48,959 nt of DNA. Source: Bacteriovoracaceae bacterium (GTDB lineage: Bacteria; Bdellovibrionota; Bacteriovoracia; Bacteriovoracales; Bacteriovoracaceae). Shown here in pieces: positions 7,170 to 15,237 of this stretch (position 1 is its first letter; the number at the start of each line of letters is the position of its first letter). Made by a program: the position numbers and the translations under genes. Location: positions 1-48,959 of the forward strand of contig CANHIY010000006.1 in assembly GCA_947461175.1 (NCBI GenBank). Reading direction: 5' to 3'. A model generated the notes under the pieces. The model searched no databases. It was not told the origin of the DNA and worked only from the letters and a program-made list of their open reading frames with translations.

Positions 7170-8360
7170 TTAGTTTTGTATTTTACCAATTAACTCTTGT
7201 ATCTTCACAAAGGTGATATTTCGGCCATCAGGTGACTTTACAGCAATATGGTTTTGTGGAACTTCCTGAATATTTTGGGAGGATGGCATTCTGGATGGCG
7301 CACCAGGTTTAAGTTCTCCTACCAACTCCCCCTCCGTTGCCAATACCTGTCCGATAACTCCTTTTCCAAATACGACGAAATCTCCGTCATGTAGACGATA
7401 CTTACAGTTAATACAGTTGTATCTGTTATCAATAATGATCGTACTCCCTCTTTTCACTTTGAGGTTTGCAATCTCTTGATTAATTTTGGTCACGGAAAAA
7501 AGATTTAGATCCACTTTAATCAAGATTGCCAAAGTGAACACTGCCGTCAAAGACTGAAAGATCTTTGTTCGATGAAGAAGCTCTCCTTCAAACTCTACAT
7601 CTCTAGTTTTAATTTCAAAGGATTCTATTTGGGATGTAACTTTTTTATCAAAAACTAATTTTTTTAATAAGAGAGTGAATATAAAAGATGTAACCAAGAG
7701 AACCAGCATGGAGTACATAAATAGACGAAAGAAATAAACCTCTTGTTGGTGAATTAAAATATCTTTTGACTGAAGTATGAAAGAAATCCCTATGAAAAGC
7801 ATAGGAAGGACAATCCAATTAATAACATCAATAACTTTGTGTTTAAAAAACCACTCTTTTCTTTTCTGGTAGTGATCATATTGCACAAGCTTAATCCGGA
7901 AACTGTTAAAAACCTCGCTTGAAATAAGATTGGGACAGGATTGATATATACCTTCCCACACATAATCAACTCTCTCATATCTTGAGTGAAAGTAATGTTT
8001 CAGTCCCGAATTCATCTTCACATAAAAAATTGACCAACAAACAAATTTTACACTCTCAATATCAGAAAATTTAACCAGTTCTTTTTCCTTTCCACGGCAA
8101 ATGAGAAGGTGATCTTCAAAAACTTGAACATATTTATTCATTCTCGGTCTAAGCCAAAAAAAATAAAAAGAAACTGTTAAAAATAAGTAACAACCTAATA
8201 GAATTAATTCCTCGCTCTGATTGGTGAAAGGATGCGTCTGTTGAAAATTGGACATCCAGAAAATAAAAAGTGTCAGAGTTAAAAAAATGAAAATCACTGA
8301 ATACATTTTTATGTTTGATCTATACCGCAACAGTCGAGGCTGTAATGAATCATGCTTCAA
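7170..8360 (-). CDS. Multi-pass membrane protein with C-terminal signal-peptidase-I-like domain lacking catalytic residues
   Basis: A 396-residue protein with five hydrophobic segments (about 20-37, 50-70, 175-197, 206-231, 265-283) and a cytoplasmic PH-like stretch between the second and third. The last ~100 residues resemble the S26 signal peptidase core: LHDGDFVVFGKG, then VIGQVLATEGE at the place of the IKRVVGLPGD block, then VPQNHIAVKS and ELIGKI at the place of VPxGHxxVxGDN and IxGKV. The Lys/Arg pair of the catalytic block is replaced by Gly/Gln and no clear nucleophile Ser remains. The start is TTG at 8360, supported by AAGGAG 6 bases upstream. It is last in the lspA-lgt operon. The fold assignment is by eye. 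Confidence 0.6.
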   Translation of the reverse strand: MKHDSLQPRLLRYRSNIKMYSVIFIFLTLTLFIFWMSNFQQTHPFTNQSEELILLGCYLFLTVSFYFFWLRPRMNKYVQVFEDHLLICRGKEKELVKFSDIESVKFVCWSIFYVKMNSGLKHYFHSRYERVDYVWEGIYQSCPNLISSEVFNSFRIKLVQYDHYQKRKEWFFKHKVIDVINWIVLPMLFIGISFILQSKDILIHQQEVYFFRLFMYSMLVLLVTSFIFTLLLKKLVFDKKVTSQIESFEIKTRDVEFEGELLHRTKIFQSLTAVFTLAILIKVDLNLFSVTKINQEIANLKVKRGSTIIIDNRYNCINCKYRLHDGDFVVFGKGVIGQVLATEGELVGELKPGAPSRMPSSQNIQEVPQNHIAVKSPDGRNITFVKIQELIGKIQN

Positions 8361-8422
8361 GAACTGCTCCTTAAGAGGTTATTTAGCTCTTATCGGCAGG
8401 CAACATGGAAAAGTTGATCGTT

Positions 8423-9154
8423 TCAAGGTGATTTTTTTAAGTATTTGATATTGTTGGCGACGTATAAAAGAAAACCAATTAACACGAGCACCAATGAAAC
8501 CCAGGTGGAAGGGGAAAAACCGCCCCATACTCCTCTAACCGCATCTCCCCTCAATGTTTCTAAAAACATTCGAAGGAGACCATATGCTATGAAATAATGT
8601 ATGAATAAATACTTTTTATCAGTACAAATTCTTAGAGCGTAAAAGGAAAAAAGAAATAAAAAACCTGCCTCTATCAATTGCGTCGGATGACGATACTCTC
8701 CGTGCTGAAAAATTCCCCAGTGCCAATCTGTTTTTTCACCATAACAGCATCCGGCCAGAAAACACCCTAGCCTTCCAATCCCATGTCCAATAGATAGTGC
8801 AGGCAGTAGAGGCCACATGAACTTCAATTCAATACTTCGATTTATAAACTTAAAAAGAACAAGATATAATAATCCTCCAATAAGGCCTCCGTAAAAAACC
8901 AAACCTCCTCCTAACCAAAAGTTTGCATCGATTAAGAGCTCCTTAGGAAGTTCGATGGAATAGAGAAAAAAAAGTTTTGCCCCAATCCAGGAAAAAATGA
9001 AAATCCCCCAAAAAAGAAGTTGAGCCTGAAGACGAGAAAATGCATCACCCAGGTAATTAAAAAAAACCTGATACCCGACACCCCATGCAATTCCCATGAC
9101 GAGAGGATAAGTGTAAATTAGTAAATCATGACTTTGATATAGTATCGGGAGCAT
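8423..9154 (-). CDS. lgt: Prolipoprotein diacylglyceryl transferase
   Basis: A 243-residue polytopic inner membrane protein. Lgt moves diacylglycerol from phosphatidylglycerol to the lipobox cysteine of prolipoproteins. Family marks are LVFYGGLIGGLL, the GRLGCFLAGCCYG loop (Lgt signature GRxGNF) and HPTQLIEA (HPSQLYE). The Asn of the signature is Cys here, and the protein is shorter than E. coli Lgt (291). This looks like the compact GCCYG subgroup, whose activity is less studied. Its ATG lies 29 bases inside lspA, the next enzyme in the same pathway. Both enzymes in one operon supports the assignment. Confidence 0.85.
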   Translation of the reverse strand: MLPILYQSHDLLIYTYPLVMGIAWGVGYQVFFNYLGDAFSRLQAQLLFWGIFIFSWIGAKLFFLYSIELPKELLIDANFWLGGGLVFYGGLIGGLLYLVLFKFINRSIELKFMWPLLPALSIGHGIGRLGCFLAGCCYGEKTDWHWGIFQHGEYRHPTQLIEAGFLFLFSFYALRICTDKKYLFIHYFIAYGLLRMFLETLRGDAVRGVWGGFSPSTWVSLVLVLIGFLLYVANNIKYLKKSP

Positions 9155-9653
9155 TGTTTTCCAAAGACTTTTTCTCTTTTAATTGTTGGAAAAAATCAAT
9201 AATGAGAAGTCCAGCTGCAATGGTGATACAACTATCTGCTACATTAAATGCTGGAAAATGATTGGCCTCTTCTTTCCAATAGAACATTAAAAAATCCACC
9301 ACATATCCAAGACTAAACCTATCAATGAGATTTCCAGTGGCACCAGCAATTATTAGGGCGTAAGCGAGGGAAATATAAAATGGACCTTTTAAGGTTTTAA
9401 TCAATAACCAAAAAATCCAACCACAAAACAGAACTGGAAGACCTAAAAAAAAGATTTGCCTGAACCATTCAGGACCATTTGCTCCAAAACCGAAAGCAGC
9501 TCCGGTATTTTTGACATAGGCAAGGCTAAAAAATCCCTTTATGACAGGAAGAGTTTCTCCATAATAAAAACTTGTCTGAATGGCCCCCTTAGAAAGCTGA
9601 TCGGTAATAATAAGGGTGGACATTAAAAGGCAAAGTGACCAAAAACGTTTCAT
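9126..9653 (-). CDS. lspA: Lipoprotein signal peptidase II
   Basis: A 175-residue aspartic protease with four membrane helices that cleaves lipid-modified prolipoproteins before the lipobox cysteine. Conserved blocks: IITDQLSK, YVKNTGAAFGFG, AGATGNLIDRFSLGYVVDF (first catalytic Asp) and FPAFNVADSCI (second catalytic Asp). The length matches the family. The start ATG follows the TAA of the NtrC-type regulator with no spacer, and the 3' end overlaps lgt by 29 bases. This implies one transcript and coupled translation of regulator, lspA and lgt. Confidence 0.97.
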   Translation of the reverse strand: MKRFWSLCLLMSTLIITDQLSKGAIQTSFYYGETLPVIKGFFSLAYVKNTGAAFGFGANGPEWFRQIFFLGLPVLFCGWIFWLLIKTLKGPFYISLAYALIIAGATGNLIDRFSLGYVVDFLMFYWKEEANHFPAFNVADSCITIAAGLLIIDFFQQLKEKKSLENNAPDTISKS

Positions 9654-11153
9654 TTAGTAGTAATCCTTCGGGTTTATTTCATACTTTTCAATTTTCCTTA
9701 GAAGGGTCTTCTTAGGAATATTTGCATTTAATGCAGTTTGATTTATGCGCCCTTTATTGATTTTAAGTGCCTGAACAATAAATTCTCTCTCAAATAAGTC
9801 TTTGGCAACTGCAAAATCTAATTTACCACCCTCTCCAAGCTTGGCACCAAATGAAAACTGAACATCCGTACCAGTTTTAGGTAAGTTCGTTTGATCTAAA
9901 ACTGAATTTTGAATTTCCTCAAGATCTATGACACTTTCATCCAAACTATTCGAGTGACTCTCGGCTTTATTCTGATCTTTTAAGACATTACTAGGTAAGG
10001 AATCCAGTCCAATGACATTTGAGGATTCCATAATAAAACAATGCTCAATAATATTTCTTAATTCACGAATATTACCCGGCCATGAATAGTTAATCAGAAC
10101 ATCCATAGCAGATGGTTCACATCCCTTCACCTTCAGATTATGGACATTATTAAAATAGTGAATGTAGTGATTAACAAGATGAGGTATATCTGTTTTTCTT
10201 TCTCTCAAAGGAGGAAGATATACAGGTAAGACATTTAAACGGTAGAATAGATCTTCTCTAAATTCTCCCTTCTTAATCATATCTTCAAATGGCTTATGTG
10301 ATGCCGCAATAATTCTCACATCTACTTTTATCTCCCGATTTGAACCAACTGGCATAAAGGTTTTTTCCTGAAGAACTCGCAGGAGTTTCACCTGCATAGC
10401 AGCTGAAACATCTCCAATTTCATCTAAAAAAATAGTTCCACCATCAGCAAACTGAAACTTCCCGATTTTTCTCTGATCAGCTCCAGTAAAAGCACCTTTT
10501 TCATGACCAAAGAGTTCTGATTCAATAAGATTTTCTGAGATAGCACCACAATTTAATGTGACAAATTTTTCATCTTTTCTAGGTGAATTGTAATGGATAG
10601 CCTTCGCCACCAATTCTTTCCCTGTTCCTGATTCACCTCTAATGAGCACCGGAGTATTAACTTTGGCGAGTTTTGATATAACTTCAAAAACTTTTTTTAT
10701 AGCATTTGACTCACCGACAAACTTATCTTTACTCTCAGTAGTATCACCGAGTGAAAGTGTTGGTGAAGAGAAGCCAACTGTTTCAACCATTGAACGTGCC
10801 TTAAGTGCACGCTTGATAAGGGCCACAAGATTATCTGAACTTATTGGCTTTTCGAGATAATTATAAGCCCCCTCTTTCACAGCTCGTACAGCATCCGTGA
10901 CGTTTGAGTATGCTGTTAAAATTAAAACAATCACACTGGGATCATGTTTTTTAATTTCTGTCAGGGCCTCAATACCATCCATCTCAGGCATGTTTACATC
11001 CATGACAACTAGGTCATATTTTTGTCCGTAAACCTTACCTACAGCGAGTTTTCCATTATCGGCAACATCAACACTAAAATGATGATACTCAAGAGCCTGC
11101 TTAACATTTTGTTGAAGGACCTTATCATCATCAACGACTAAAACCTTATGCAT
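9654..11153 (-). CDS. NtrC-family sigma-54-dependent response regulator
   Basis: A 499-residue three-domain regulator. Receiver domain 1-120 has the acidic pair DDD, phospho-acceptor D52 (VVMDVNMPEMDG) and EKP. The AAA+ domain (about 145-375) has Walker A GESGTGKE at 173-180, the sigma-54 contact loop GAFTGA at 220-225 and Walker B FLDEIGD. A Fis-type helix-turn-helix ends the protein (INQTALNANIPKKTLLRK). It activates sigma-54 RNA polymerase after phosphorylation. The cognate kinase gene ends 8 bases upstream, and AGGAGAAGAG precedes the ATG. Its stop abuts lspA. The linker between the AAA+ and HTH domains (about 400-460) is long and low in complexity. Confidence 0.96.
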   Translation of the reverse strand: MHKVLVVDDDKVLQQNVKQALEYHHFSVDVADNGKLAVGKVYGQKYDLVVMDVNMPEMDGIEALTEIKKHDPSVIVLILTAYSNVTDAVRAVKEGAYNYLEKPISSDNLVALIKRALKARSMVETVGFSSPTLSLGDTTESKDKFVGESNAIKKVFEVISKLAKVNTPVLIRGESGTGKELVAKAIHYNSPRKDEKFVTLNCGAISENLIESELFGHEKGAFTGADQRKIGKFQFADGGTIFLDEIGDVSAAMQVKLLRVLQEKTFMPVGSNREIKVDVRIIAASHKPFEDMIKKGEFREDLFYRLNVLPVYLPPLRERKTDIPHLVNHYIHYFNNVHNLKVKGCEPSAMDVLINYSWPGNIRELRNIIEHCFIMESSNVIGLDSLPSNVLKDQNKAESHSNSLDESVIDLEEIQNSVLDQTNLPKTGTDVQFSFGAKLGEGGKLDFAVAKDLFEREFIVQALKINKGRINQTALNANIPKKTLLRKIEKYEINPKDYY

Positions 11154-11161
11154 CTCTTCTC

Positions 11162-13033
11162 CTATTGATTCCTTAATTTTATAACAAATGCCGTCCCCGA
11201 ACCAAGCGTTGAGGTTGCTGTAATTGTTCCATTATGAAGTTCAATGAAATATTTTACCAGATAAAGTCCAAGTCCTGATCCTTTAATTTCATGAGTCCGG
11301 TCATTCTTCACCCGATAAAACTTATCAAAAATATGATTTAAATCGTTGTTACTAATCCCTAACCCATTATCTTTCACTTCTATATAAACCCAATCTGGGT
11401 CATCCCAGGTTTTGATTTCAATACTTTTTCCAGCACCAGCATACTTTATGGCGTTTTCAACAAGATTGGAGATCACCCTATTCATGAGAACCGGGTCAAT
11501 TTGAATCGGGTAAAGTGGAGAGAGTTCCGTTTTAATCACCATATTCTTGGATTTTGCTTCAAAGCTCAATTTCTCTACGATAGTTTCTATGATCTTATTT
11601 ATATCTCTGGACTCTTTATTGAGTGTGAGGTTTTGTGACTCAATTTTGGTGAGATCAAGGATTGAGTTAATAAAGTTATTTAATTCTTTTGTGGAGTTAG
11701 CAACATGATTTATGAGTTCCACTTGCTCTGGACTATTTTCGTATTTAATTTTTAAAACATCTGCAATTCCTGCAATTTTAGCTACGGGAGTTTTTAAATC
11801 GTGACTCATGAGTGAAATAAAATTTTGCTTCAAATGATCCACTTGTTTTAAAATTTTACTCTCCTCCTGAATGGCGTATCTTGTTTGATATTCCTCGATT
11901 GCACGGAAAGGAACCCAAATGTAATACACCACAAATATGGCAATAATCAGATGTGATACTTGTATCCATGCCCCAAGACCAACAAATGAGATAAAACTTA
12001 AAACAAAAATGCCAAGGATGAGCAATATTGTAATTATCAAACCCTTTACTGGTTGAACTTTTGATATAACAAACGAGAGGAGTATACCGATCAGAATAGC
12101 TCCCATCTTTGTGAAAAACTCTTTCACACCAAAAATTGTTCTTTCCGAGATTAAGGCTTGTATAATTTGAGCATGAACATTGAGTTTAGAAGTACGTTCA
12201 CTTTCTTTAGTAAAGGGAGTTTGAACAAAATCATTTGAATTTGCTATGTATTTGGGCCCAACGAGTATAATTTTGTTTCTAAAATAACCCTTAGGAAAAT
12301 TTCCTACCAGCACTCGATGAAAAGGAATGGAAGGCAGAGGTTCTTTCCACTGATGTTCTGCATATTTAAACAACGCAAAGTTTGCATCTGCTTCAGGGCT
12401 ATAGTAAGCACCATTATAGGAATTTCCATCTTTGACCACTAATCCATTTAATTTCCGAAATTTTTTTGCTGTCCATAAATGAATTGAGTCTTCACCGGAA
12501 ACATTCAAAACGGCTCTTCTAACAATTTCATCTTTTGAAAACACGAGTTGATCTTTATAAATCTGACCAAGAAAATAACCAACACTCCTTAAATTTTCCG
12601 GTGGTATGAGTTCACCTAAATTATCTATTTCCGTTCCGAATTTAAAGTTTTCATTAGAGGGTGAAAATTTTCTGATTGTTTCAAGAAATTCTGACTGATA
12701 CCTTGCCTCTACCTCTGAGTCTGGCTCCAGGAGAGACACAAAATAATTGACCACAGAGGGTCTGTCTTCGATAAGTTTATCCATTAATCTTTTATGAGAT
12801 GCGTATGAATAAGGGTATGTCTCTCCCAAAAATTGATCACTTTCTTCATCCAAGGTAATTAAAACCACCGAGGGATGTATCTTCTTTGCGACGACATCCC
12901 CCTTGATTAAAAAATCGAAGAAAATTGACTCTAGTGAATAAAATGAATACTGAATTAGAATTAAGATAAATACAAGAGTCACAACTAAAGGAGTAAATTT
13001 ACCAAACTCGAGTTCTTTTAACTTACCGAGCAC
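11162..13033 (-). CDS. CHASE2-domain sensor histidine kinase
   Basis: A 623-residue membrane kinase. One N-terminal helix (13-35) is followed by a large periplasmic CHASE2 sensor domain (about 45-300, with PSVVLITLDEESDQFLGETYPY and FRNKIILVGP). Three helices come next (308-327, 331-352, 357-377). Then HisKA has phospho-acceptor H411 in SLMSHDLKTP, and HATPase has N box NLVENAIKYAG, G1 DNGLGI and G2 GSGLGLYLVKYF. It should phosphorylate the sigma-54 regulator encoded 8 bases downstream. GTG start at 13033 with GGGG 7 bases upstream, overlapping the M48-like gene by 11 bases. The CHASE2 ligand is unknown. Confidence 0.93.
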   Translation of the reverse strand: MLGKLKELEFGKFTPLVVTLVFILILIQYSFYSLESIFFDFLIKGDVVAKKIHPSVVLITLDEESDQFLGETYPYSYASHKRLMDKLIEDRPSVVNYFVSLLEPDSEVEARYQSEFLETIRKFSPSNENFKFGTEIDNLGELIPPENLRSVGYFLGQIYKDQLVFSKDEIVRRAVLNVSGEDSIHLWTAKKFRKLNGLVVKDGNSYNGAYYSPEADANFALFKYAEHQWKEPLPSIPFHRVLVGNFPKGYFRNKIILVGPKYIANSNDFVQTPFTKESERTSKLNVHAQIIQALISERTIFGVKEFFTKMGAILIGILLSFVISKVQPVKGLIITILLILGIFVLSFISFVGLGAWIQVSHLIIAIFVVYYIWVPFRAIEEYQTRYAIQEESKILKQVDHLKQNFISLMSHDLKTPVAKIAGIADVLKIKYENSPEQVELINHVANSTKELNNFINSILDLTKIESQNLTLNKESRDINKIIETIVEKLSFEAKSKNMVIKTELSPLYPIQIDPVLMNRVISNLVENAIKYAGAGKSIEIKTWDDPDWVYIEVKDNGLGISNNDLNHIFDKFYRVKNDRTHEIKGSGLGLYLVKYFIELHNGTITATSTLGSGTAFVIKLRNQ

Positions 13034-13847
13034 TCGTTAACCCCGAGTTTTTGAATAAATTGTCCCATTCATGTGGCAGGAATTCTAAAGTCATAATGTT
13101 CTGAAACTGATGATTCTTACTAAGTGAATGCATCTCAAAAATCTTTTTATAGGCAAGAGAATTGTTGAGAACTGGTTTTCTTAACTTTAAATAAAAATTT
13201 TCGAGAAGTTGTTTTTCATGGGGATAATCATCAATATGATGGCTCAGTTTTTTAAAATACTTTTTTCCCATTACCAACGAAAAAATTAATTCCAGCACTG
13301 GATGCAGAAGATAACCAACGAACCAATCAGCAGATTTTCTCACATTTTGAAGAGGAATAAGCTTCATCATCAATCCCACAATTGAATGAGTTGCCCATGA
13401 TAGAAACCCAAGAATGAACATGGATTTGGTTCTTTTTGCCGCCATCCCCTTTTTAACCTGTAGTAAAAGTTCGAAGCATATGGCGTTTAACTCATTAATG
13501 CTTGAGGTTTCCAAAAGTCCCTTGTTCAAAACGATGCTTATATTATCGTGATTATGGAAAACAAAAGCACGCTCGAGGTAACCATTATAAAAGTATAACC
13601 TAGGCATGGGCACGGCTAATTTATAGGCCTCTTGAGAGGCAGCTTGGAAAAAATGTTTTTCGTCACTGGATCTTAGCTCCCTAGCGCCTAGTAAAAAAAG
13701 GAGTAGCGAATCAGCGTAACTCACTGTAAACACAAACAATACAGCCGAAAACAAAAAGACGGTGACTAGAAATGAACCCTCTAGGGTCACCCATAGGTAG
13801 GAAGCCAAAAAAAGAAATCCTACAAAAATAAGAAAAGATGCTCGCAT
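13023..13847 (-). CDS. M48/HtpX-like membrane protein without the HExxH zinc site
   Basis: A 274-residue protein laid out like HtpX. It has two N-terminal helices (5-22, 25-50), then VPMPRLYFYN, SIVLNKGLLETSSINELNAI, and paired helices (about 142-165, 178-195). The position where M48 proteases carry HExxH reads FELLL at 125-129: both zinc histidines are gone and only the Glu remains. The third-ligand region, normally HREFHAD, reads KKLSHHIDDYPHE. It is therefore probably not a zinc protease but may keep the fold as a binding or regulatory subunit. It is first in the operon and overlaps the CHASE2 kinase by 11 bases, suggesting a link to that sensor. The homology is inferred by eye. Confidence 0.62.
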   Translation of the reverse strand: MRASFLIFVGFLFLASYLWVTLEGSFLVTVFLFSAVLFVFTVSYADSLLLFLLGARELRSSDEKHFFQAASQEAYKLAVPMPRLYFYNGYLERAFVFHNHDNISIVLNKGLLETSSINELNAICFELLLQVKKGMAAKRTKSMFILGFLSWATHSIVGLMMKLIPLQNVRKSADWFVGYLLHPVLELIFSLVMGKKYFKKLSHHIDDYPHEKQLLENFYLKLRKPVLNNSLAYKKIFEMHSLSKNHQFQNIMTLEFLPHEWDNLFKNSGLTSAR

Positions 13848-13865
13848 AAAAAACCTGAATTCTTG

Positions 13866-13891
13866 AGAGGTTAAAACATTTTATCACCTCT
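13866..13891. promoter_or_regulatory. Inverted repeat in the leader/promoter of the M48-like/kinase operon
   Basis: AGAGGT at 13866-13871 and ACCTCT at 13886-13891 form arms around an inner TAAAA/TTTTA pairing with two unpaired bases. It lies 19 bases upstream of the operon's first ATG (13847), so it could be an RNA hairpin or an operator. Confidence 0.3.
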
Positions 13892-14052
13892 TAATTTTTA
13901 TTTGCATTACTTTATTACAACATTAAGCCTTAAAGATGGACTTTGATTCGGCATGACGTTATAACGCCCCCACTCTTTTAGAATTTAAACTAGACCTTGA
14001 AGATAAAATACGAAATGATGTCTTGATTTGCATCGCATCAAAAGAGTATGAC

Positions 14053-14286
14053 ATGGATAATGAATTTCTTCATTTAATTGATTCTTTGAATGAGTTGATA
14101 CCTCAGGAAATAGAAAAGCTTGGTGAAGAAGATCTCGTTTGTGAATGTTTTTGCGTTAGCGCAGGAATGATCCGTGAGGTGTGCCCTGCTCAGATTGATT
14201 TAACCTTTTTGAGTGAGAAATTAAATCTTGGTCTTGGATGTCAGGGTTGCCTTAAAAGAAAAGAAGATTGGATTAGTAGAATTTAA
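14053..14286 (+). CDS. BFD-like [2Fe-2S]-binding domain protein
   Basis: A 77-residue protein starting MDNEFLHLID. The block VCECFCVSAGMIREVC, then FLSEKLNLGLGCQGC, matches the bacterioferritin-associated ferredoxin/NifU-middle domain pattern CxC...(G)xxCxxC. It probably binds one [2Fe-2S] cluster. There is an extra Cys within the CxC block (C-E-C-F-C). The frame extends 10 codons upstream to a TTG, but ATG at 14053 has AAAAGAG 6 bases before it and fits better. It is 30 bases upstream of the endonuclease IV-type gene, so the two may be co-transcribed. No bacterioferritin gene is visible, so partner and function stay open. Confidence 0.6.
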   Translation: MDNEFLHLIDSLNELIPQEIEKLGEEDLVCECFCVSAGMIREVCPAQIDLTFLSEKLNLGLGCQGCLKRKEDWISRI

Positions 14287-14316
14287 TGATTCTAGTCAGA
14301 TTTATAGGAGTTACCA

Positions 14317-15153
14317 ATGGCTTTTGAACGTCTTTTATTTGGTACTGCAGGTGTTCCTAACAGTACAGTTAAGAAAAACAATCCTGTGGAGGGAGTGAAG
14401 CGCATTCACGAACTAGGACTTGATTGTATGCAGTTGGAGTTCGCCCATGGTGTACGCATGAAAGAAGAGGTGTCCTCCGCACTTCGTAAAGTATCCTATG
14501 AGCTGGGAGTACCCCTAACTTCCCATGGCCCTTACTACATCAACCTCAATGCCAGAGAACAAGATAAAATCGATTCCTCTGTGGAAAGAATCATACAGAC
14601 TGCAAAAATTTCTGATCTTTGTGGTGCTGAATCCATGACATTCCACGCAGCTTTCTACATGAAAGACTCTCCCTATGATGTTTTTGATCTGGTGGAAAAA
14701 TCTCTCAACGTTATTGAAGAAAGACTGTCTAGACTAGATATCGAAATTGAACTTCGACCAGAACTTACTGGAAAAACTTCTCAGTTTGGTTCTCTTGAAG
14801 AACTCATCAGTCTTTCAAAATCCGTCACCAGTTGCAAACCATGCATGGATTTTTCACACCTCTATGCTCGGACTGGAAATGTTAATGATTACAAAGGATT
14901 TTGTGAAACTCTTGAAACTTTAAAGAGTGAACTTGGTGCCAATTCACTTAAGGAAATGCACATCCATATTTCCGGAATTAGCTCAAACTCAAAAGGTGAC
15001 CTTAAGCATCTCAATCTTGAAAAATCAAAATTCAATTGGAAAGATCTTATGAAGGCGCTTAAAGATATGGACTGCCGAGGATATGTGATTTGTAATTCAC
15101 CTAACCTCGAAGTGGATGCTGCTATTTTAAAACAGTACTACGTTGCCCTCTAA
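14317..15153 (+). CDS. Endonuclease IV-type (AP endonuclease 2) TIM-barrel protein
   Basis: A 278-residue TIM barrel of the deep-branch Nfo type. It begins LLFGTAGVPNSTV, has ELGLDCMQLEFAHGVRM, then TSHGPYYINLN and TFHAAFYM (metal His), RPELTGKTSQFG (metal Glu), CMDFSHLYAR (Asp and His), EMHIHISGI and KHLNL. Endonuclease IV cuts DNA 5' to abasic sites using three zinc ions. The last conserved block, normally ICESP with a zinc-binding Glu, reads ICNSP here. One ligand may therefore be lost, and activity or metal content could differ. TAGGAG precedes the ATG. Sugar isomerases share the fold, but the Nfo blocks make that less likely. Confidence 0.8.
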   Translation: MAFERLLFGTAGVPNSTVKKNNPVEGVKRIHELGLDCMQLEFAHGVRMKEEVSSALRKVSYELGVPLTSHGPYYINLNAREQDKIDSSVERIIQTAKISDLCGAESMTFHAAFYMKDSPYDVFDLVEKSLNVIEERLSRLDIEIELRPELTGKTSQFGSLEELISLSKSVTSCKPCMDFSHLYARTGNVNDYKGFCETLETLKSELGANSLKEMHIHISGISSNSKGDLKHLNLEKSKFNWKDLMKALKDMDCRGYVICNSPNLEVDAAILKQYYVAL

Positions 15154-15175
15154 ACATTTGGTGTGACACTTAAAA

Positions 15176-15214
15176 TTTCAGGGTTTAATTAGACCATAGG
15201 CTTAAGCCCTGAAA
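15176..15214. terminator. Hairpin terminator between convergent genes
   Basis: TTTCAGGGTTTAA (15176-15188) pairs with TTAAGCCCTGAAA (15202-15214): 13 pairs with one G-U and a 13-base loop. On the minus strand it is followed by TTTTAAG, so it best serves the uncharacterised gene ending at 15238. It may also stop the endonuclease gene. Confidence 0.6.
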
Positions 15215-15237
15215 ATAAGTTGTAATGGATCTATTCA

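Noticed and set aside
9330-9350. TGGCAC near 9334 as a sigma-54 promoter
   Set aside because: It is inside lspA and lacks TTGC at the -12 distance.
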